Source of the DNA: Stappia indica
Lineage (GTDB): Bacteria > Pseudomonadota > Alphaproteobacteria > Rhizobiales > Stappiaceae
Assembly (NCBI RefSeq): GCF_020177335.1
Contig: NZ_JAIVMG010000006.1
Coordinates: 1-64,000 of the forward strand
DNA length: 64,000 nucleotides
Reading direction: 5' to 3'
Shown here piece by piece: positions 46,216 through 55,028 of this stretch (position 1 is its first letter; the number at the start of each line of letters is the position of its first letter). The notes under the pieces are model-generated. The model was not told the DNA's origin, searched no databases, and saw only the letters and a list, made by a program, of their open reading frames with translations. Position numbers and translations under genes: made by a program.

Positions 46216-46920
46216 TTAGATGAAGCTGACCTTGCCGGTGGCGATGTCGTAGACGCCGGCCACGGACTTCAGCTTGCCGGCGGCGGCCTGCTCCGACAGG
46301 ATCGGCGCTGCGTCTTGCGCCTTTGCCGCGTTCAGCCGGGCGTTCTCGGCGGTGGCGGCCACCAAAAGGTCGCCCGGATCGCTGGCCATGGCGCTTTCCA
46401 CCGCCGGCCGGATGGCATCTGTCAGGCTCGGCAGATGGCCCGGCAGGGTGGTCTTCTCCTTGACCACCTTGATGGTGGCGTCGACCGCACCGCAGGCGCT
46501 GTGGCCGAGGACCACGATCAGCTTGATGCCGAGAACGGCGGCGCCGTATTCAAGGCTCGCCAGCCCGTCCTCATTGATGAAGTTGCCAGCCACCCGGATG
46601 ACGAACAACTCACCCGGTCCCTGGTCGAAGATCAGTTCCGGAGCAACACGGGAATCGGCGCAGCTGACGATGGCGGCAAAGGGCTGTTGCCCGAGCGCCC
46701 GGTTGGCGCGCCCGACCGAATGGTCGGTGTTGATCGGGGTGTTCGCCACATAGCGCGCGTTGCCCTCGATCAGCCGCTGCATCGCCTCATCGGGCGAGAC
46801 AGGCATGGCGGCGGTTTCCGCCGAAGCGCGCGAGGCAACCAGCGGCGCGGCCATGGAAAGCGCCAGGCCGCCGGCGAGCAGCCCGCGCCGGGTTACGGTT
46901 GTTGTCTTGCATTCGTCCAT
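46216..46920 (-). CDS. Beta-class carbonic anhydrase with Tat signal
   Basis: This 234-residue enzyme interconverts CO2 and bicarbonate. The zinc ligands are in SCADSR (Cys, Asp-Arg dyad) and GHSACGAV (His, Cys), with AGNFINEDGLASLEYG between them. The N-terminus reads TVTRRGLLAGGLALSMAAPLVASRASA, a twin-arginine signal (here TRRGLL), so it is probably exported folded with zinc to the periplasm. Most beta-carbonic anhydrases are cytoplasmic. The start at 46920 precedes the Tat motif; a longer frame to 47019 is unlikely. An AT-rich island lies immediately upstream. Confidence 0.92.
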   Translation of the reverse strand: MDECKTTTVTRRGLLAGGLALSMAAPLVASRASAETAAMPVSPDEAMQRLIEGNARYVANTPINTDHSVGRANRALGQQPFAAIVSCADSRVAPELIFDQGPGELFVIRVAGNFINEDGLASLEYGAAVLGIKLIVVLGHSACGAVDATIKVVKEKTTLPGHLPSLTDAIRPAVESAMASDPGDLLVAATAENARLNAAKAQDAAPILSEQAAAGKLKSVAGVYDIATGKVSFI

Positions 46921-47394
46921 GTTAAATTGCTTCCGAGAAGGCTCAGCGCTCAAGGATACATCCGCGCCGGCTTCTTGATTTGAGATCCTACCACACATCG
47001 ATAAACCCCCACTTTGCAAGCCATATATAGATTGATCCAGAATTGAAAATAAGAACTGAAATCAAAAATATAGATATCAGAAATATTTTTGAAAATATAA
47101 ATAAATATTTTTTAAATTTATTTATATTTATCATCTAGTTAAGATCAACAGTGATTTCTGGAATATATTACATTTGATCTTGCACATGGATTTCACTTCG
47201 TCAAGCTACTTTGGGCGAAGACTGCAGTCGCAAGATTTAATATATGGCGTGGCCTTGTAAAAGGTGCGGGGCGATCGGGCGTCAGTTGGTTCGGTCGTGG
47301 CCTTGCGGAGGCCTGGCGGAATGCTCCCGCGCGGTCTGCCTGCCTTCAGAAGGTCTGTCCGCCGCAGCGGGAGACGGGCCGGCGAGGCGTGACA
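46921..47394. other. AT-island upstream of carbonic anhydrase
   Basis: This gene-free stretch contains an extreme AT island. By direct count 47041-47160 has 19 G/C in 120 bases (about 16%), while genes on both sides are strongly GC-rich. A perfect 14-base inverted repeat lies at 47093-47129. The remainder (47240-47394) returns to high GC and holds only chance open frames. The region must include the carbonic anhydrase promoter. Confidence 0.7.
47093..47129. repeat. Perfect 14-bp inverted repeat in AT island
   Basis: Arms AAATATAAATAAAT (47093-47106) and ATTTATTTATATTT (47116-47129) are exact reverse complements around a 9-base AT-only loop. It could be a protein-binding site, a cruciform or a barrier element; nothing assigns it. 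Confidence 0.7.
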
Positions 47395-47428
47395 AAGAAA
47401 AAGGCCCCGCCGTTGCCGGCGAGGCCTT
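47395..47428 (-). terminator. Intrinsic terminator of rplI
   Basis: AAGGCC(C)CGCCG and CGGCG(A)GGCCTT pair over 12 positions with one mismatch and a TTGC loop (47401-47428). On the minus strand the hairpin is followed by TTTCTTTG directly after the stem's own TT. It lies about 40 bases after the rplI stop. Confidence 0.85.
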
Positions 47429-47469
47429 GTTTTTGTTCAGTCCTGGGCAGAGCCCGGGCGGAGCCTTGC

Positions 47470-48072
47470 TCAGAGAGCCTCTTCGGAGGTCTCGTCCTCG
47501 GCGGCGGCCTCTTCGCCTTCGCCCTCTTCGCCCTCGGTGCCTTCCTCTTCCTCATCTTCCTCGAACTCGAACGTGTCGTGTTCGCGGCTGGTGAGGTCTT
47601 CACCACGCGCCTGGCGCTCGGCCTCGTCGGCGGAACGGGCGATGTTGACGGTCACGCTGACCTCGACTTCCGGGTGCAGCACGATGGCAACCGTGTGCAG
47701 GCCGATGGTCTTGATCGGACGGTCGAGGCGCACCTGGGAGCGGGCCACGGAGAAGCCGCCCTCGGTCATTGCCTCGGCGATGTCGCGCGGCGACGCCGAG
47801 CCGTAGAGCTGACCGGTCTCGCCGGCCTGGCGCACGATCACGAAGGACTGTCCGTCCATGGTGCCCGCGACCTGTTCGGCCTCGGTCTTGCGCTCCAGGT
47901 TGCGGGCCTCAAGCTGCGCGCGCTCGTTCTCGAAGCGCTGCAGGTTGGCCTTGTTGGCGCGCAGCGCCTTGCCCTGCGGCAGAAGGTAGTTACGGGCGTA
48001 GCCGTCGCGAACCTTCACCGTGTCGCCCATCTGGCCGAGCTTGGCAACGCGTTCCAGCAGAATGATCTTCAT
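47470..48072 (-). CDS. rplI: 50S ribosomal protein L9
   Basis: This 200-residue L9 has the N-terminal domain [37 protein letters not shown], the long connecting helix ([21 protein letters not shown]) and the C-terminal rRNA-binding domain ([19 protein letters not shown]). An acidic tail of about 35 residues ([20 protein letters not shown] region), common in alphaproteobacteria, makes it longer than the 149-residue E. coli protein. It is third in rpsF-rpsR-rplI, 131 bases after rpsR. A GC-rich hairpin without T-run sits in that gap (48169-48187). Confidence 0.98.
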   Translation of the reverse strand: MKIILLERVAKLGQMGDTVKVRDGYARNYLLPQGKALRANKANLQRFENERAQLEARNLERKTEAEQVAGTMDGQSFVIVRQAGETGQLYGSASPRDIAEAMTEGGFSVARSQVRLDRPIKTIGLHTVAIVLHPEVEVSVTVNIARSADEAERQARGEDLTSREHDTFEFEEDEEEEGTEGEEGEGEEAAAEDETSEEAL

Positions 48073-48203
48073 TGGTCTTTGTCCTTGTGGTCTGTCCCGC
48101 GCGGGGAGGAGCCCGCCGCGCGGTTAGGGGCGGCGCCGTGACGCCAGACCCCAGCCGAATGTGATCCGGGCCGGCCCGAGGCCGGCCGCACCCGTCAAGG
48201 TGC

Positions 48204-48452
48204 TTACTTGATCACGAAGGGAAGCAGGCCGAGGAAGCGGGCGCGCTTGATCGCACGGGCCAGCTCACGCTGCTTCTTGGCGGACACCGCGGTGATGCGG
48301 CTCGGGACGATCTTGCCGCGCTCGGAAACGTAGCGCTGCAGCAGACGAACGTCCTTGTAGTCGATCTTCGGCGCGTTGGCACCGGAGAACGGGCAGGTCT
48401 TGCGACGGCGGAAGAACGGGCGGCGCGTCGGAAGTTGAGCGATATCAACCAT
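48204..48452 (-). CDS. rpsR: 30S ribosomal protein S18
   Basis: This 82-residue S18 is of normal length and shows [45 protein letters not shown], then [21 protein letters not shown]. It binds S6 in the small-subunit platform. It starts 11 bases after rpsF, so the pair is co-translated. Confidence 0.98.
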   Translation of the reverse strand: MVDIAQLPTRRPFFRRRKTCPFSGANAPKIDYKDVRLLQRYVSERGKIVPSRITAVSAKKQRELARAIKRARFLGLLPFVIK

Positions 48453-48463
48453 CGTTTCTCTCC

Positions 48464-48892
48464 TTACGAGTCTTCGCCGCGGCGGCCGCCGCGATCACCA
48501 CGGTCACCACGATCACGGTCGCCACCACGCTCCGGGCGGTCGCCACGGCCACGGCGACGGTCGTCCCGGTCGCGCTTCTGCATCATTGCGGAGGGCTCTT
48601 CCTCGTGCTCTTCGACCTTGAGGGTCATGAAGCGCAGGATGTCCTCGTTGAGGCGCATCTGACGTTCCATCTCAGCGACCGCCGCCGGCGATGCGTCGAG
48701 GTTCATCAGCGTGTAATGCGCCTTGCGGTTCTTGTTGATCCGGTAGGCCAGGGTGCGAAGGCCCCAGGTTTCCACCTTGCCAACGGAACCTTCGTTCTCG
48801 GTGATCAGCGTCTTGTACTGCTCGACCATCTGCTCGACCTGCTGGGCCGAGACGTCCTGGCGAGCCAGGAACACATGCTCGTAAAGCGGCAT
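48464..48892 (-). CDS. rpsF: 30S ribosomal protein S6
   Basis: This 142-residue S6 has [30 protein letters not shown], the [32 protein letters not shown] core and [22 protein letters not shown]. The basic/acidic low-complexity tail ([23 protein letters not shown]...) is longer than in E. coli. AGGAAGG precedes the ATG. A possible S6:S18-binding leader lies just upstream. Confidence 0.98.
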   Translation of the reverse strand: MPLYEHVFLARQDVSAQQVEQMVEQYKTLITENEGSVGKVETWGLRTLAYRINKNRKAHYTLMNLDASPAAVAEMERQMRLNEDILRFMTLKVEEHEEEPSAMMQKRDRDDRRRGRGDRPERGGDRDRGDRGDRGGRRGEDS

Positions 48893-48945
48893 ATCAGTGC
48901 CTTCCTCTCGTGCGGTTCACGGAACCCGGCGCTAAGCCTCTTCGA
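48893..48945 (-). promoter_or_regulatory. Candidate S6:S18 autoregulatory leader of rpsF
   Basis: On the minus strand the sequence just upstream of rpsF contains CCG immediately followed by GGTTC-CGT-GAACC, a 5-bp hairpin (48914-48926), then GCACGAG and the ribosome-binding site. The known S6:S18 leader motif joins a conserved CCG to a stem and apical loop. The match is by eye and not proved. Confidence 0.42.
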
Positions 48946-49253
48946 GCCTTCTAGAAGGCGGACGAAGCAACTTCGAAGGCGGAGACACGGGAAGACGGAT
49001 GGGAATCGGGCCATCCTGCCAAGGGTCGAAACCGTTTGCGCGGTCCGGCCATCGGCCTTCCGTTCAGCCCCCGGCCAGAGTTCCGAACGACGCGCGGCTT
49101 ATACAGCAATTGCGGTGTTTCGCAAGGGCCGGCGCGCTTTCCGCAGGCTTTTTTATGGCGAACGGCTTGACAGGCAAGCGTTGGCCCGTGTCTTTGCGGC
49201 AACTTCATTTGTGCGCCCGCTGGGGTGGCGCGGCAGAAAGACGGAGCCACGAG
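48946..49253. other. Divergent rpsF/fabD intergenic region
   Basis: About 310 bases between the rpsF leader and fabD, with no convincing gene. It must contain promoters for the ribosomal-protein and the fatty-acid operons. A roughly symmetric GGAGACACGG/CTTCGAAG area is visible near 48970, without a clear assignment. Confidence 0.5.
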
Positions 49254-50201
49254 ATGAGCATTGCATTCACCTTTCCCGGCCAGGGCAGCCAGGGCGTCGG
49301 CATGGGCAAGGAGCTGGCCGATCGCTTTCCCGAGGCGCGCGCGGTCTTCGAGGAAGTGGACGCAGCGCTGGTTCAGCGCCTTTCGGATGTGATGTGGAAC
49401 GGGCCGGCGGACGAGCTGACCCTGACGGCCAATGCTCAGCCGGCGCTGATGGCGGTCAGCCTGGCGACCATCCGGGTGGCGGAAGCGCGCGGTCTCGACC
49501 TTGCCGGTTCGGTGGCTTTCGTCGCCGGTCATTCGCTGGGTGAGTATTCGGCGCTGGCCGCCGCGGGCGCGCTGAGCATCGGCGATGCGGCGCGGCTGTT
49601 GCGCACTCGCGGCACGGCCATGCAGCAGGCGGTGCCGGTAGGCGAGGGCGCCATGGCGGCGCTGCTCGGCCTCGATTTCGAGACGGCGGAAAAGGTGGCG
49701 GCGGAAGCGGCCGGCGATGAGGTCTGCCAGGCGGCCAATGACAATGCGCCGGGGCAGGTCGTGGTGTCGGGCCACAAGGGCGCGGTGGAGCGGGCAATCG
49801 CGATCGCCCAGGAGCATGGGGCCCGCCGGGCGGTGCTGCTGCCGGTCAGCGCACCGTTCCATTGTTCGCTGATGGCGCCGGCCGCCGATGTGATGGCCGA
49901 GGCGCTTGCCGCCGTTGAGCTCAAGGCGCCGGTGGTGCCGCTGGTGGCCAATGTGCTGGCTGGCCCGGTCACTGATCCGGACGAGATTCGCAAGCTCCTG
50001 GTGCAGCAGGTGACCGGAACCGTGCGCTGGCGCGAGTCGGTCGGCTTCATGGCCGCCGAGGGTGTGGATACCGCCTTCGAGATCGGTACCGGCAAGGTGC
50101 TGACCGGCATGGTCAAGCGCATCGCACGTGGGGTAACCGGCATTGCCGTGAACACGCCGGAGGATGTCGATCTCCTGATGGACCGGCTGGCCAACCCCTG
50201 A
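49254..50201 (+). CDS. fabD: Malonyl-CoA:ACP transacylase
   Basis: This 315-residue enzyme loads malonate onto AcpP. Seen: FTFPGQGSQGVGMGKEL, the nucleophile S94 in VAGHSLGEYSALAAAG, the GVHQ-like AANDNAPGQVVVSGH, and the catalytic His in APFHCSLM. GGAGCCACGAG precedes the ATG. It is the first gene of fabD-fabG-acpP-fabF-mltG-yicC-gmk, which mixes fatty-acid, cell-wall and nucleotide functions as in many Hyphomicrobiales. Confidence 0.97.
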   Translation: MSIAFTFPGQGSQGVGMGKELADRFPEARAVFEEVDAALVQRLSDVMWNGPADELTLTANAQPALMAVSLATIRVAEARGLDLAGSVAFVAGHSLGEYSALAAAGALSIGDAARLLRTRGTAMQQAVPVGEGAMAALLGLDFETAEKVAAEAAGDEVCQAANDNAPGQVVVSGHKGAVERAIAIAQEHGARRAVLLPVSAPFHCSLMAPAADVMAEALAAVELKAPVVPLVANVLAGPVTDPDEIRKLLVQQVTGTVRWRESVGFMAAEGVDTAFEIGTGKVLTGMVKRIARGVTGIAVNTPEDVDLLMDRLANP

Positions 50202-50237
50202 TAGGCATACTGGGACAACAACGGAAAGTATCTGTGC

Positions 50238-50975
50238 ATGTTTGATCTGACGTCAAAAACGGCTCTCGTTACCGGTGCGACCGGTGGGATCGGCGAGGCA
50301 ATCGCGCGGGCCCTCCACGCGCGCGGCGCGACCGTGGCCCTGTCGGGCACCCGGGCGGAGAAGCTGGAGGCGCTGGCCGCCGATCTCGGCGAGCGGGCGC
50401 ATGTGCTGCCGGCGAACCTGTCCGATCGCGAGGCGGTCGAGGGGCTGGTGCCGGCGGCCGAGGCGGCAATGGGCGGTCTCGACATTCTCGTCAACAACGC
50501 GGGCATCACCCGCGACAACATCTTCATGCGCATGAAGGACGAGGAGTGGGAGCAGGTGCTGGAGGTCAACCTGACCGCCGGTTTCCGGCTGTGCCGCTCA
50601 GCCGTCAAGGGCATGATGCGCCGCCGCTCCGGCCGGATCATCGGCATCGGTTCGGTGGTCGGCACCACGGGCAATCCGGGACAGGCGAACTATGCTGCCG
50701 CCAAGGCCGGTATGATCGGCATGGCCAAGGCGCTGGCGCGTGAGGTTGCCAGCCGCAATGTCACCGTCAACACCATCGCGCCGGGGTTCATCGAAACGGC
50801 GATGACCGATGCGCTGAACGACAAGCAAAAAGAATCGATCCTCGGCACGGTGCCGGCAGGTCGGCTCGGCACCGCGGGTGAAATCGCCGCCGCCGCCGTC
50901 TATCTCGCCAGCGACGAGGCAGCCTATGTTACGGGGCAAACGCTGCACGTCAATGGCGGTATGGCAATGATTTAA
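50238..50975 (+). CDS. fabG: 3-oxoacyl-ACP reductase
   Basis: This 245-residue short-chain dehydrogenase has LVTGATGGIGEAIARAL for NADP binding, NNAGITRDN, the catalytic Ser (GSVVGTTGNPGQ) and YAAAKAGMIGMAKALAREV (Tyr-x3-Lys), ending in TGQTLHVNGGMAMI. It reduces 3-oxoacyl-ACP in the elongation cycle. It lies 36 bases after fabD and is 279 bases from acpP. Confidence 0.97.
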   Translation: MFDLTSKTALVTGATGGIGEAIARALHARGATVALSGTRAEKLEALAADLGERAHVLPANLSDREAVEGLVPAAEAAMGGLDILVNNAGITRDNIFMRMKDEEWEQVLEVNLTAGFRLCRSAVKGMMRRRSGRIIGIGSVVGTTGNPGQANYAAAKAGMIGMAKALAREVASRNVTVNTIAPGFIETAMTDALNDKQKESILGTVPAGRLGTAGEIAAAAVYLASDEAAYVTGQTLHVNGGMAMI

Positions 50976-51254
50976 AAGAAGAATTGGCGCCGGGGGCATG
51001 GTGCTCCCGGATGCCTGTCGTGCCCGGTCCGGGCGGCTGGTCAATGCTGGGAAAGTGTGTTACGAACCCGCCGGCCAGCAGACGCGAACATGGACGATTG
51101 GCGCTCGGGCGCGGCCGACCAGACGGACGAGGTCCACAGGATTTGGTGTCGGTTCGGGCTGGTACCCAATTCACCGAGTTCCGAAGATCGGGTACAAGGT
51201 ACGGCGCTGGGCGCTGGATATGCGGAAACCGTTGGAAACATTAAGGATCATAAA

Positions 51255-51491
51255 ATGAGCGATATCGCGGATCGGGTTAAGAAGATCGTCATCGAGCACC
51301 TCGGCGTGGACGCCGAGAAGGTGACCGTGGAAGCCAGCTTCATCGACGATCTTGGCGCTGACAGCCTTGACACCGTGGAACTGGTCATGGCCTTCGAGGA
51401 AGAGTTCGGGGTCGAGATTCCCGATGACGCTGCCGAGACGATCCTGACCGTCGGCGATGCGGTCAAGTTCCTTGAAAAGGCTGCCGCTTGA
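51255..51491 (+). CDS. acpP: Acyl carrier protein
   Basis: This 78-residue acidic housekeeping ACP carries S37 in [27 protein letters not shown] for phosphopantetheine. The start at 51255 is preceded by TTAAGGATCATAAA. A leader of about 280 bases from fabG, with a GC-rich hairpin (50990-51010), suggests a separate promoter. It is distinct from the carrier protein at 7975. Confidence 0.98.
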   Translation: MSDIADRVKKIVIEHLGVDAEKVTVEASFIDDLGADSLDTVELVMAFEEEFGVEIPDDAAETILTVGDAVKFLEKAAA

Positions 51492-51551
51492 TTTGAACTT
51501 CTTCACATCGGGCGGCATGCGTCGCCCGATGTGAACAAAGATGGATTTGTG

Positions 51552-52814
51552 ATGAGGCGAGTTGTCGTTACCGGCCTTGGTATGGTCACGCCGTTGGCGT
51601 GCGGTGTCGAGGAAAGCTGGTCCAGGATTCTCAAGGGAGAGAGCGGCGCGAGCCGGGTCTCCAGTTTCGAGGTCGAAGACCTGGCGTGTCAGATCGCCTG
51701 TCAGATCCCCCGTGGCGACGGGTCGAACGGGACCTTCAATCCAGACGACTGGATGGACCCGAAAGAGCAACGCAAAGTCGACGATTTCATTGTTTTCGCC
51801 ATGGCGGCGGCCGAGCAGGCCATTGCCGACTGCGGCTGGAAGCCCGAGACCTATGAGGAGCAGATCCGCGCCGGTGTGCTGATCGGGTCGGGTATCGGCG
51901 GGTTGCAGGGCATCGAGGCAACGGCCCATGTGCTGCGCGACAAGGGTCCGCGGCGGGTCTCTCCGTTCTTTATTCCCGGTCGCCTGATCAACCTGGCGGG
52001 CGGCTATGTTTCGATCCGTCATGGATTGAAGGGGCCGAACCACGCGGTGGTGACGGCTTGCTCCACCGGTGCGCACGCCATTGGCGACGCGGCGCGGTTG
52101 ATCGCGCTCGACGATGCCGATGTGATGGTCGCCGGCGGTACGGAATCGCCGGTCTGCCGGCTGGCACTGGCCGGGTTCGCCTCGGCGCGGGCGCTGTCCA
52201 CCGGGTTCAACGATCGGGCGAGCGAGGCCTCGCGCCCCTATGACAAGGACCGGGACGGGTTCGTCATGGGCGAGGGCGCGGGCGTGGTCGTGCTTGAGGA
52301 ATACGAGCGGGCCAAGGCACGCGGCGCGACCATCTATGGCGAGGTGGTCGGCTACGGGATGTCGGGCGATGCCTATCACATCACTGCACCGTCCTCCGAT
52401 GGCGATGGCGCCTACCGCTGCATGCAGGCGGCGCTGAAGCGGGCCGGCATGTCGGCTGGCGAGATCGATTACGTCAATGCTCATGGTACCTCGACGCCGC
52501 TTGGCGACGAGATCGAGCTTGGCGCGATCCAGCGTCTGGCCGGTGATGCGGCAAGCCGGATGACCATGTCCTCGACCAAGTCCTCGACCGGGCACCTGCT
52601 CGGCGCGGCGGGTGCGATCGAGGCAATCTTCTCGCTTCTGGCGATGCGCGATGGCATGGCGCCGCCGACGATCAATCTGGTCAATCCCTCCGTGGAGACC
52701 GAGATCGATCTGGTGCCGAACAAGGCCAAGCCGATGACCATCGATTCCGCTTTGTCGAATTCCTTCGGCTTCGGCGGCACGAACGCCTCTTTGGTGTTCC
52801 GTAAGGTCGCTTGA
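51552..52814 (+). CDS. fabF: Beta-ketoacyl-ACP synthase II
   Basis: This 420-residue KASII elongates acyl-ACP. Seen: RRVVVTGLGMVTPL, the nucleophile in VTACSTGAHAIGDAARLI, NAHGTSTPLGDEIELGAI, and STKSSTGHLLGAAGA, then SNSFGFGGTNASLVF. The start at 51552 (MRRVVV) is the family start; a longer in-frame start is 21 bases upstream. It is 60 bases after acpP. The paralogue at 6758 shares the triad but not the context. Confidence 0.97.
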   Translation: MRRVVVTGLGMVTPLACGVEESWSRILKGESGASRVSSFEVEDLACQIACQIPRGDGSNGTFNPDDWMDPKEQRKVDDFIVFAMAAAEQAIADCGWKPETYEEQIRAGVLIGSGIGGLQGIEATAHVLRDKGPRRVSPFFIPGRLINLAGGYVSIRHGLKGPNHAVVTACSTGAHAIGDAARLIALDDADVMVAGGTESPVCRLALAGFASARALSTGFNDRASEASRPYDKDRDGFVMGEGAGVVVLEEYERAKARGATIYGEVVGYGMSGDAYHITAPSSDGDGAYRCMQAALKRAGMSAGEIDYVNAHGTSTPLGDEIELGAIQRLAGDAASRMTMSSTKSSTGHLLGAAGAIEAIFSLLAMRDGMAPPTINLVNPSVETEIDLVPNKAKPMTIDSALSNSFGFGGTNASLVFRKVA

Positions 52815-52899
52815 TACAAGCGACCTTCTTCGCGGTTTGGCCATAATTTCGCTTCATGTGGCGAACCCATTCACTCGTTCAACCTGACCGGATGGGATC

Positions 52900-54117
52900 A
52901 TGACCGAGACGCCCAACGATGGATCCACAGGCAGCACGGAGGACACTGCGTCCTCCCTGCGCGTGCATCCGAAAAGTCCGCGTGAAGCGATCCAGCCGGA
53001 TCCGGCACCGCCACCGCCCTCGCGGTCGCGGCACGCGCGCAACCCGATCGTCATCTTCATCAATTTCCTGCTGAGCGTTGCCGTGATCGGCGTGGTTGCC
53101 GCCGGCGGTCTGCTTTACTGGGGCAAGACCCAGTTCGACGCGCCCGGTCCGATGACCGTGGACAAGACCGTTGTCATTCCGTCCGGGTCCGGCCTGTCGG
53201 TGATTGCCGATACGCTGGAGAATCAGGGGGTGATCGACAACGCCCAGATATTCTGGGCCGGGGTGCTCGCCCACAAGAACGCGCAGAAGCTGAAGGCCGG
53301 CGAATACGCCTTCACCGCCGGCAGCTCGATGCGACAGGTGATGGAAGACCTGGTGGAGGGCAAGGCGGTCTACCATACGGTGACCGTGCCGGAAGGTTGG
53401 ACCAGCGCGCAGATCGTGGCGCGGGTGCGCGAGCATCCGGTGCTGACCGGCACGCTCGACAAGATCCCGCCGGAAGGCTCGCTGCTGCCGGAGACCTATA
53501 CCTTCACCCGTGGCACCAGCCGGGCGCAGATCATCAAGCAGATGATGGAGGCGCAGAAGAATGCTCTGGCCAGCATCTGGGAGCGGCGCAACAAGGACAT
53601 TCCGCTGGAAAGCCCGGAAGAGCTGGTGATCCTGGCGTCGATCGTCGAGAAGGAAACGGCGCGGTCGGATGAACGCACTCGGGTGGCTGGCGTGTTCATC
53701 AACCGGCTGCGCAAGTCGATGCGGCTGCAGTCGGATCCGACGATCCTTTACGGGCTGCATGGCGGTTCCGCCTGGCAGCAGGATCGCTCGGCGATCACCC
53801 GCTCCGATCTGGATGCGCGCAACCCGTACAACACCTACCAGATCGACGGGCTGCCGCCGGGACCGATCGGCAATCCGGGCCGGGCAGCACTGGAGGCGGT
53901 GGCCAATCCGTCGCGCACCAAGGATCTTTATTTCGTTGCCGATGGCACCGGTGGGCATGTGTTCGCCGAGACCTATGAGCAGCACCGGCGCAATGTCGCC
54001 AACTGGCGCAAGGTCGAGCAGGAGGCGCGCCGCAAGGCGGCCGAGGCCGCCGAGGCGGAAAAGGCCAAGGACGGCGATGCGACAGAGCCCGCCGTAAATC
54101 CCGACGTGTCGCAATGA
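52900..54117 (+). CDS. mltG: Endolytic transglycosylase MltG
   Basis: This 405-residue inner-membrane enzyme cleaves nascent glycan strands and sets their length. A proline-rich cytoplasmic N-terminus is followed by a membrane helix (IVIFINFLLSVAVIGVVAAGG), a LysM-like domain (VIPSGSGLSVIADTLENQGVI) and the YceG core with catalytic glutamate in ILASIVEKETAR. Further motifs are RVAGVFINRL, LQSDPTILYG and NTYQIDGLPPGPIGNPG. It overlaps yicC by four bases. The tail is alanine/glutamate-rich. Confidence 0.96.
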   Translation: MTETPNDGSTGSTEDTASSLRVHPKSPREAIQPDPAPPPPSRSRHARNPIVIFINFLLSVAVIGVVAAGGLLYWGKTQFDAPGPMTVDKTVVIPSGSGLSVIADTLENQGVIDNAQIFWAGVLAHKNAQKLKAGEYAFTAGSSMRQVMEDLVEGKAVYHTVTVPEGWTSAQIVARVREHPVLTGTLDKIPPEGSLLPETYTFTRGTSRAQIIKQMMEAQKNALASIWERRNKDIPLESPEELVILASIVEKETARSDERTRVAGVFINRLRKSMRLQSDPTILYGLHGGSAWQQDRSAITRSDLDARNPYNTYQIDGLPPGPIGNPGRAALEAVANPSRTKDLYFVADGTGGHVFAETYEQHRRNVANWRKVEQEARRKAAEAAEAEKAKDGDATEPAVNPDVSQ

Positions 54118-55028
54118 GCGGTGGCGGTCGGGAAACCGGTCCGGTTTCCAGCATGACCGGCTTCGGCCGGGTCGACGGCCGGGACGGCGCGGCGCGCTGG
54201 AGCTGGGAGCTGCGCTCGGTCAATGGCAAGGGGCTCGATGTGCGCCTGCGCCTGCCGGTCGGGTTCGATGCGCTTGAAGCACCCTGCCGCGAGGCGGTGA
54301 CGCGGCGGCTTGCTCGGGGCAATGTGACCGTGGGGCTCAGCCTGCAGCGGGACCAGAGCGAGGCGGCGCCGCAGGTCAATGAAGTGGCGCTGACCGCCGT
54401 TCTTTCGGCGCTGGAGGCGTTGCGCCGCAGGCTGCCGGAGGCCGCGCCCGTGTCGCTCGACGGGATTCTGAACCAGCGCGGCGTGGTGGAGTGGAAGGAA
54501 CCGGAAGAGGACGAGGCGGAGCGCGCGGGCTTGCTGGCGGCGCTGAAGGCCTCGCTGGAAACCGGCCTCGACGCGCTTGAGGGGATGCGCCGGTCCGAAG
54601 GCAGGGCCATCGAGGCCGTGCTGCGCGGACAGCTCGCGAGGATCGCGGAGCTGCGTGAGGCGGCCGAAGCCGCGCCCTGTCGCTCCCTGGAGGCGATCCG
54701 GGCGCGGTTGACGGCGCAGGTGGAAGCCTTGATGGAAACCGGAACGGGGCTCGATGTGGCGCGGCTGCATCAGGAGGCCGCGCTGCTGGCCACCAAGGCG
54801 GATGTGCGCGAGGAGCTGGACCGGCTGAAGGCGCATGTGGATGCGGCGCTGGAGCTTCTGGACGGCGGCGGCGCCATCGGCCGCCGGCTGGATTTCCTGG
54901 CGCAGGAGTTCAACCGCGAGGCCAACACCCTGTGCTCCAAGTCCAACGGAACGGAATTGACGGCCATCGGGCTTGAGCTGAAGGCGGTGATCGACCAGAT
55001 GCGCGAGCAGATTCAGAACCTGGAGTAG
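54114..55028 (+). CDS. yicC: YicC/YloC family endoribonuclease
   Basis: This 304-residue protein has SSMTGFGRVDGRDG, SWELRSVNGKGLDVRLRLP at the N-terminus and DFLAQEFNREANTLCSKSNGTELTAIGLELKAVIDQMREQIQNLE at the C-terminus, the YicC_N and DUF1732 signatures. Family members act in RNA decay as metal-dependent endoribonucleases. It is translationally coupled to mltG (ATGA) and directly abuts gmk. Confidence 0.96.
   Translation: MSGGGRETGPVSSMTGFGRVDGRDGAARWSWELRSVNGKGLDVRLRLPVGFDALEAPCREAVTRRLARGNVTVGLSLQRDQSEAAPQVNEVALTAVLSALEALRRRLPEAAPVSLDGILNQRGVVEWKEPEEDEAERAGLLAALKASLETGLDALEGMRRSEGRAIEAVLRGQLARIAELREAAEAAPCRSLEAIRARLTAQVEALMETGTGLDVARLHQEAALLATKADVREELDRLKAHVDAALELLDGGGAIGRRLDFLAQEFNREANTLCSKSNGTELTAIGLELKAVIDQMREQIQNLE

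Noticed and set aside
46921-47469. AT island as a prophage or insertion-sequence remnant
   Set aside because: No transposase or integrase fragments, no terminal repeats or target duplication seen.
47244-47594. Short open frames between the AT island and rplI
   Set aside because: They overlap the rplI terminator and coding region, and have no ribosome-binding site.
48169-48187. GGCCGGC/GCCGGCC hairpin between rpsR and rplI as terminator
   Set aside because: No T-run on either strand and it would split a co-expressed operon; at most a processing or attenuating structure.
50990-51010. CCGGGGGCA/TGCTCCCGG hairpin after fabG as terminator
   Set aside because: One mismatch and no T-run; left as a note on the acpP leader.
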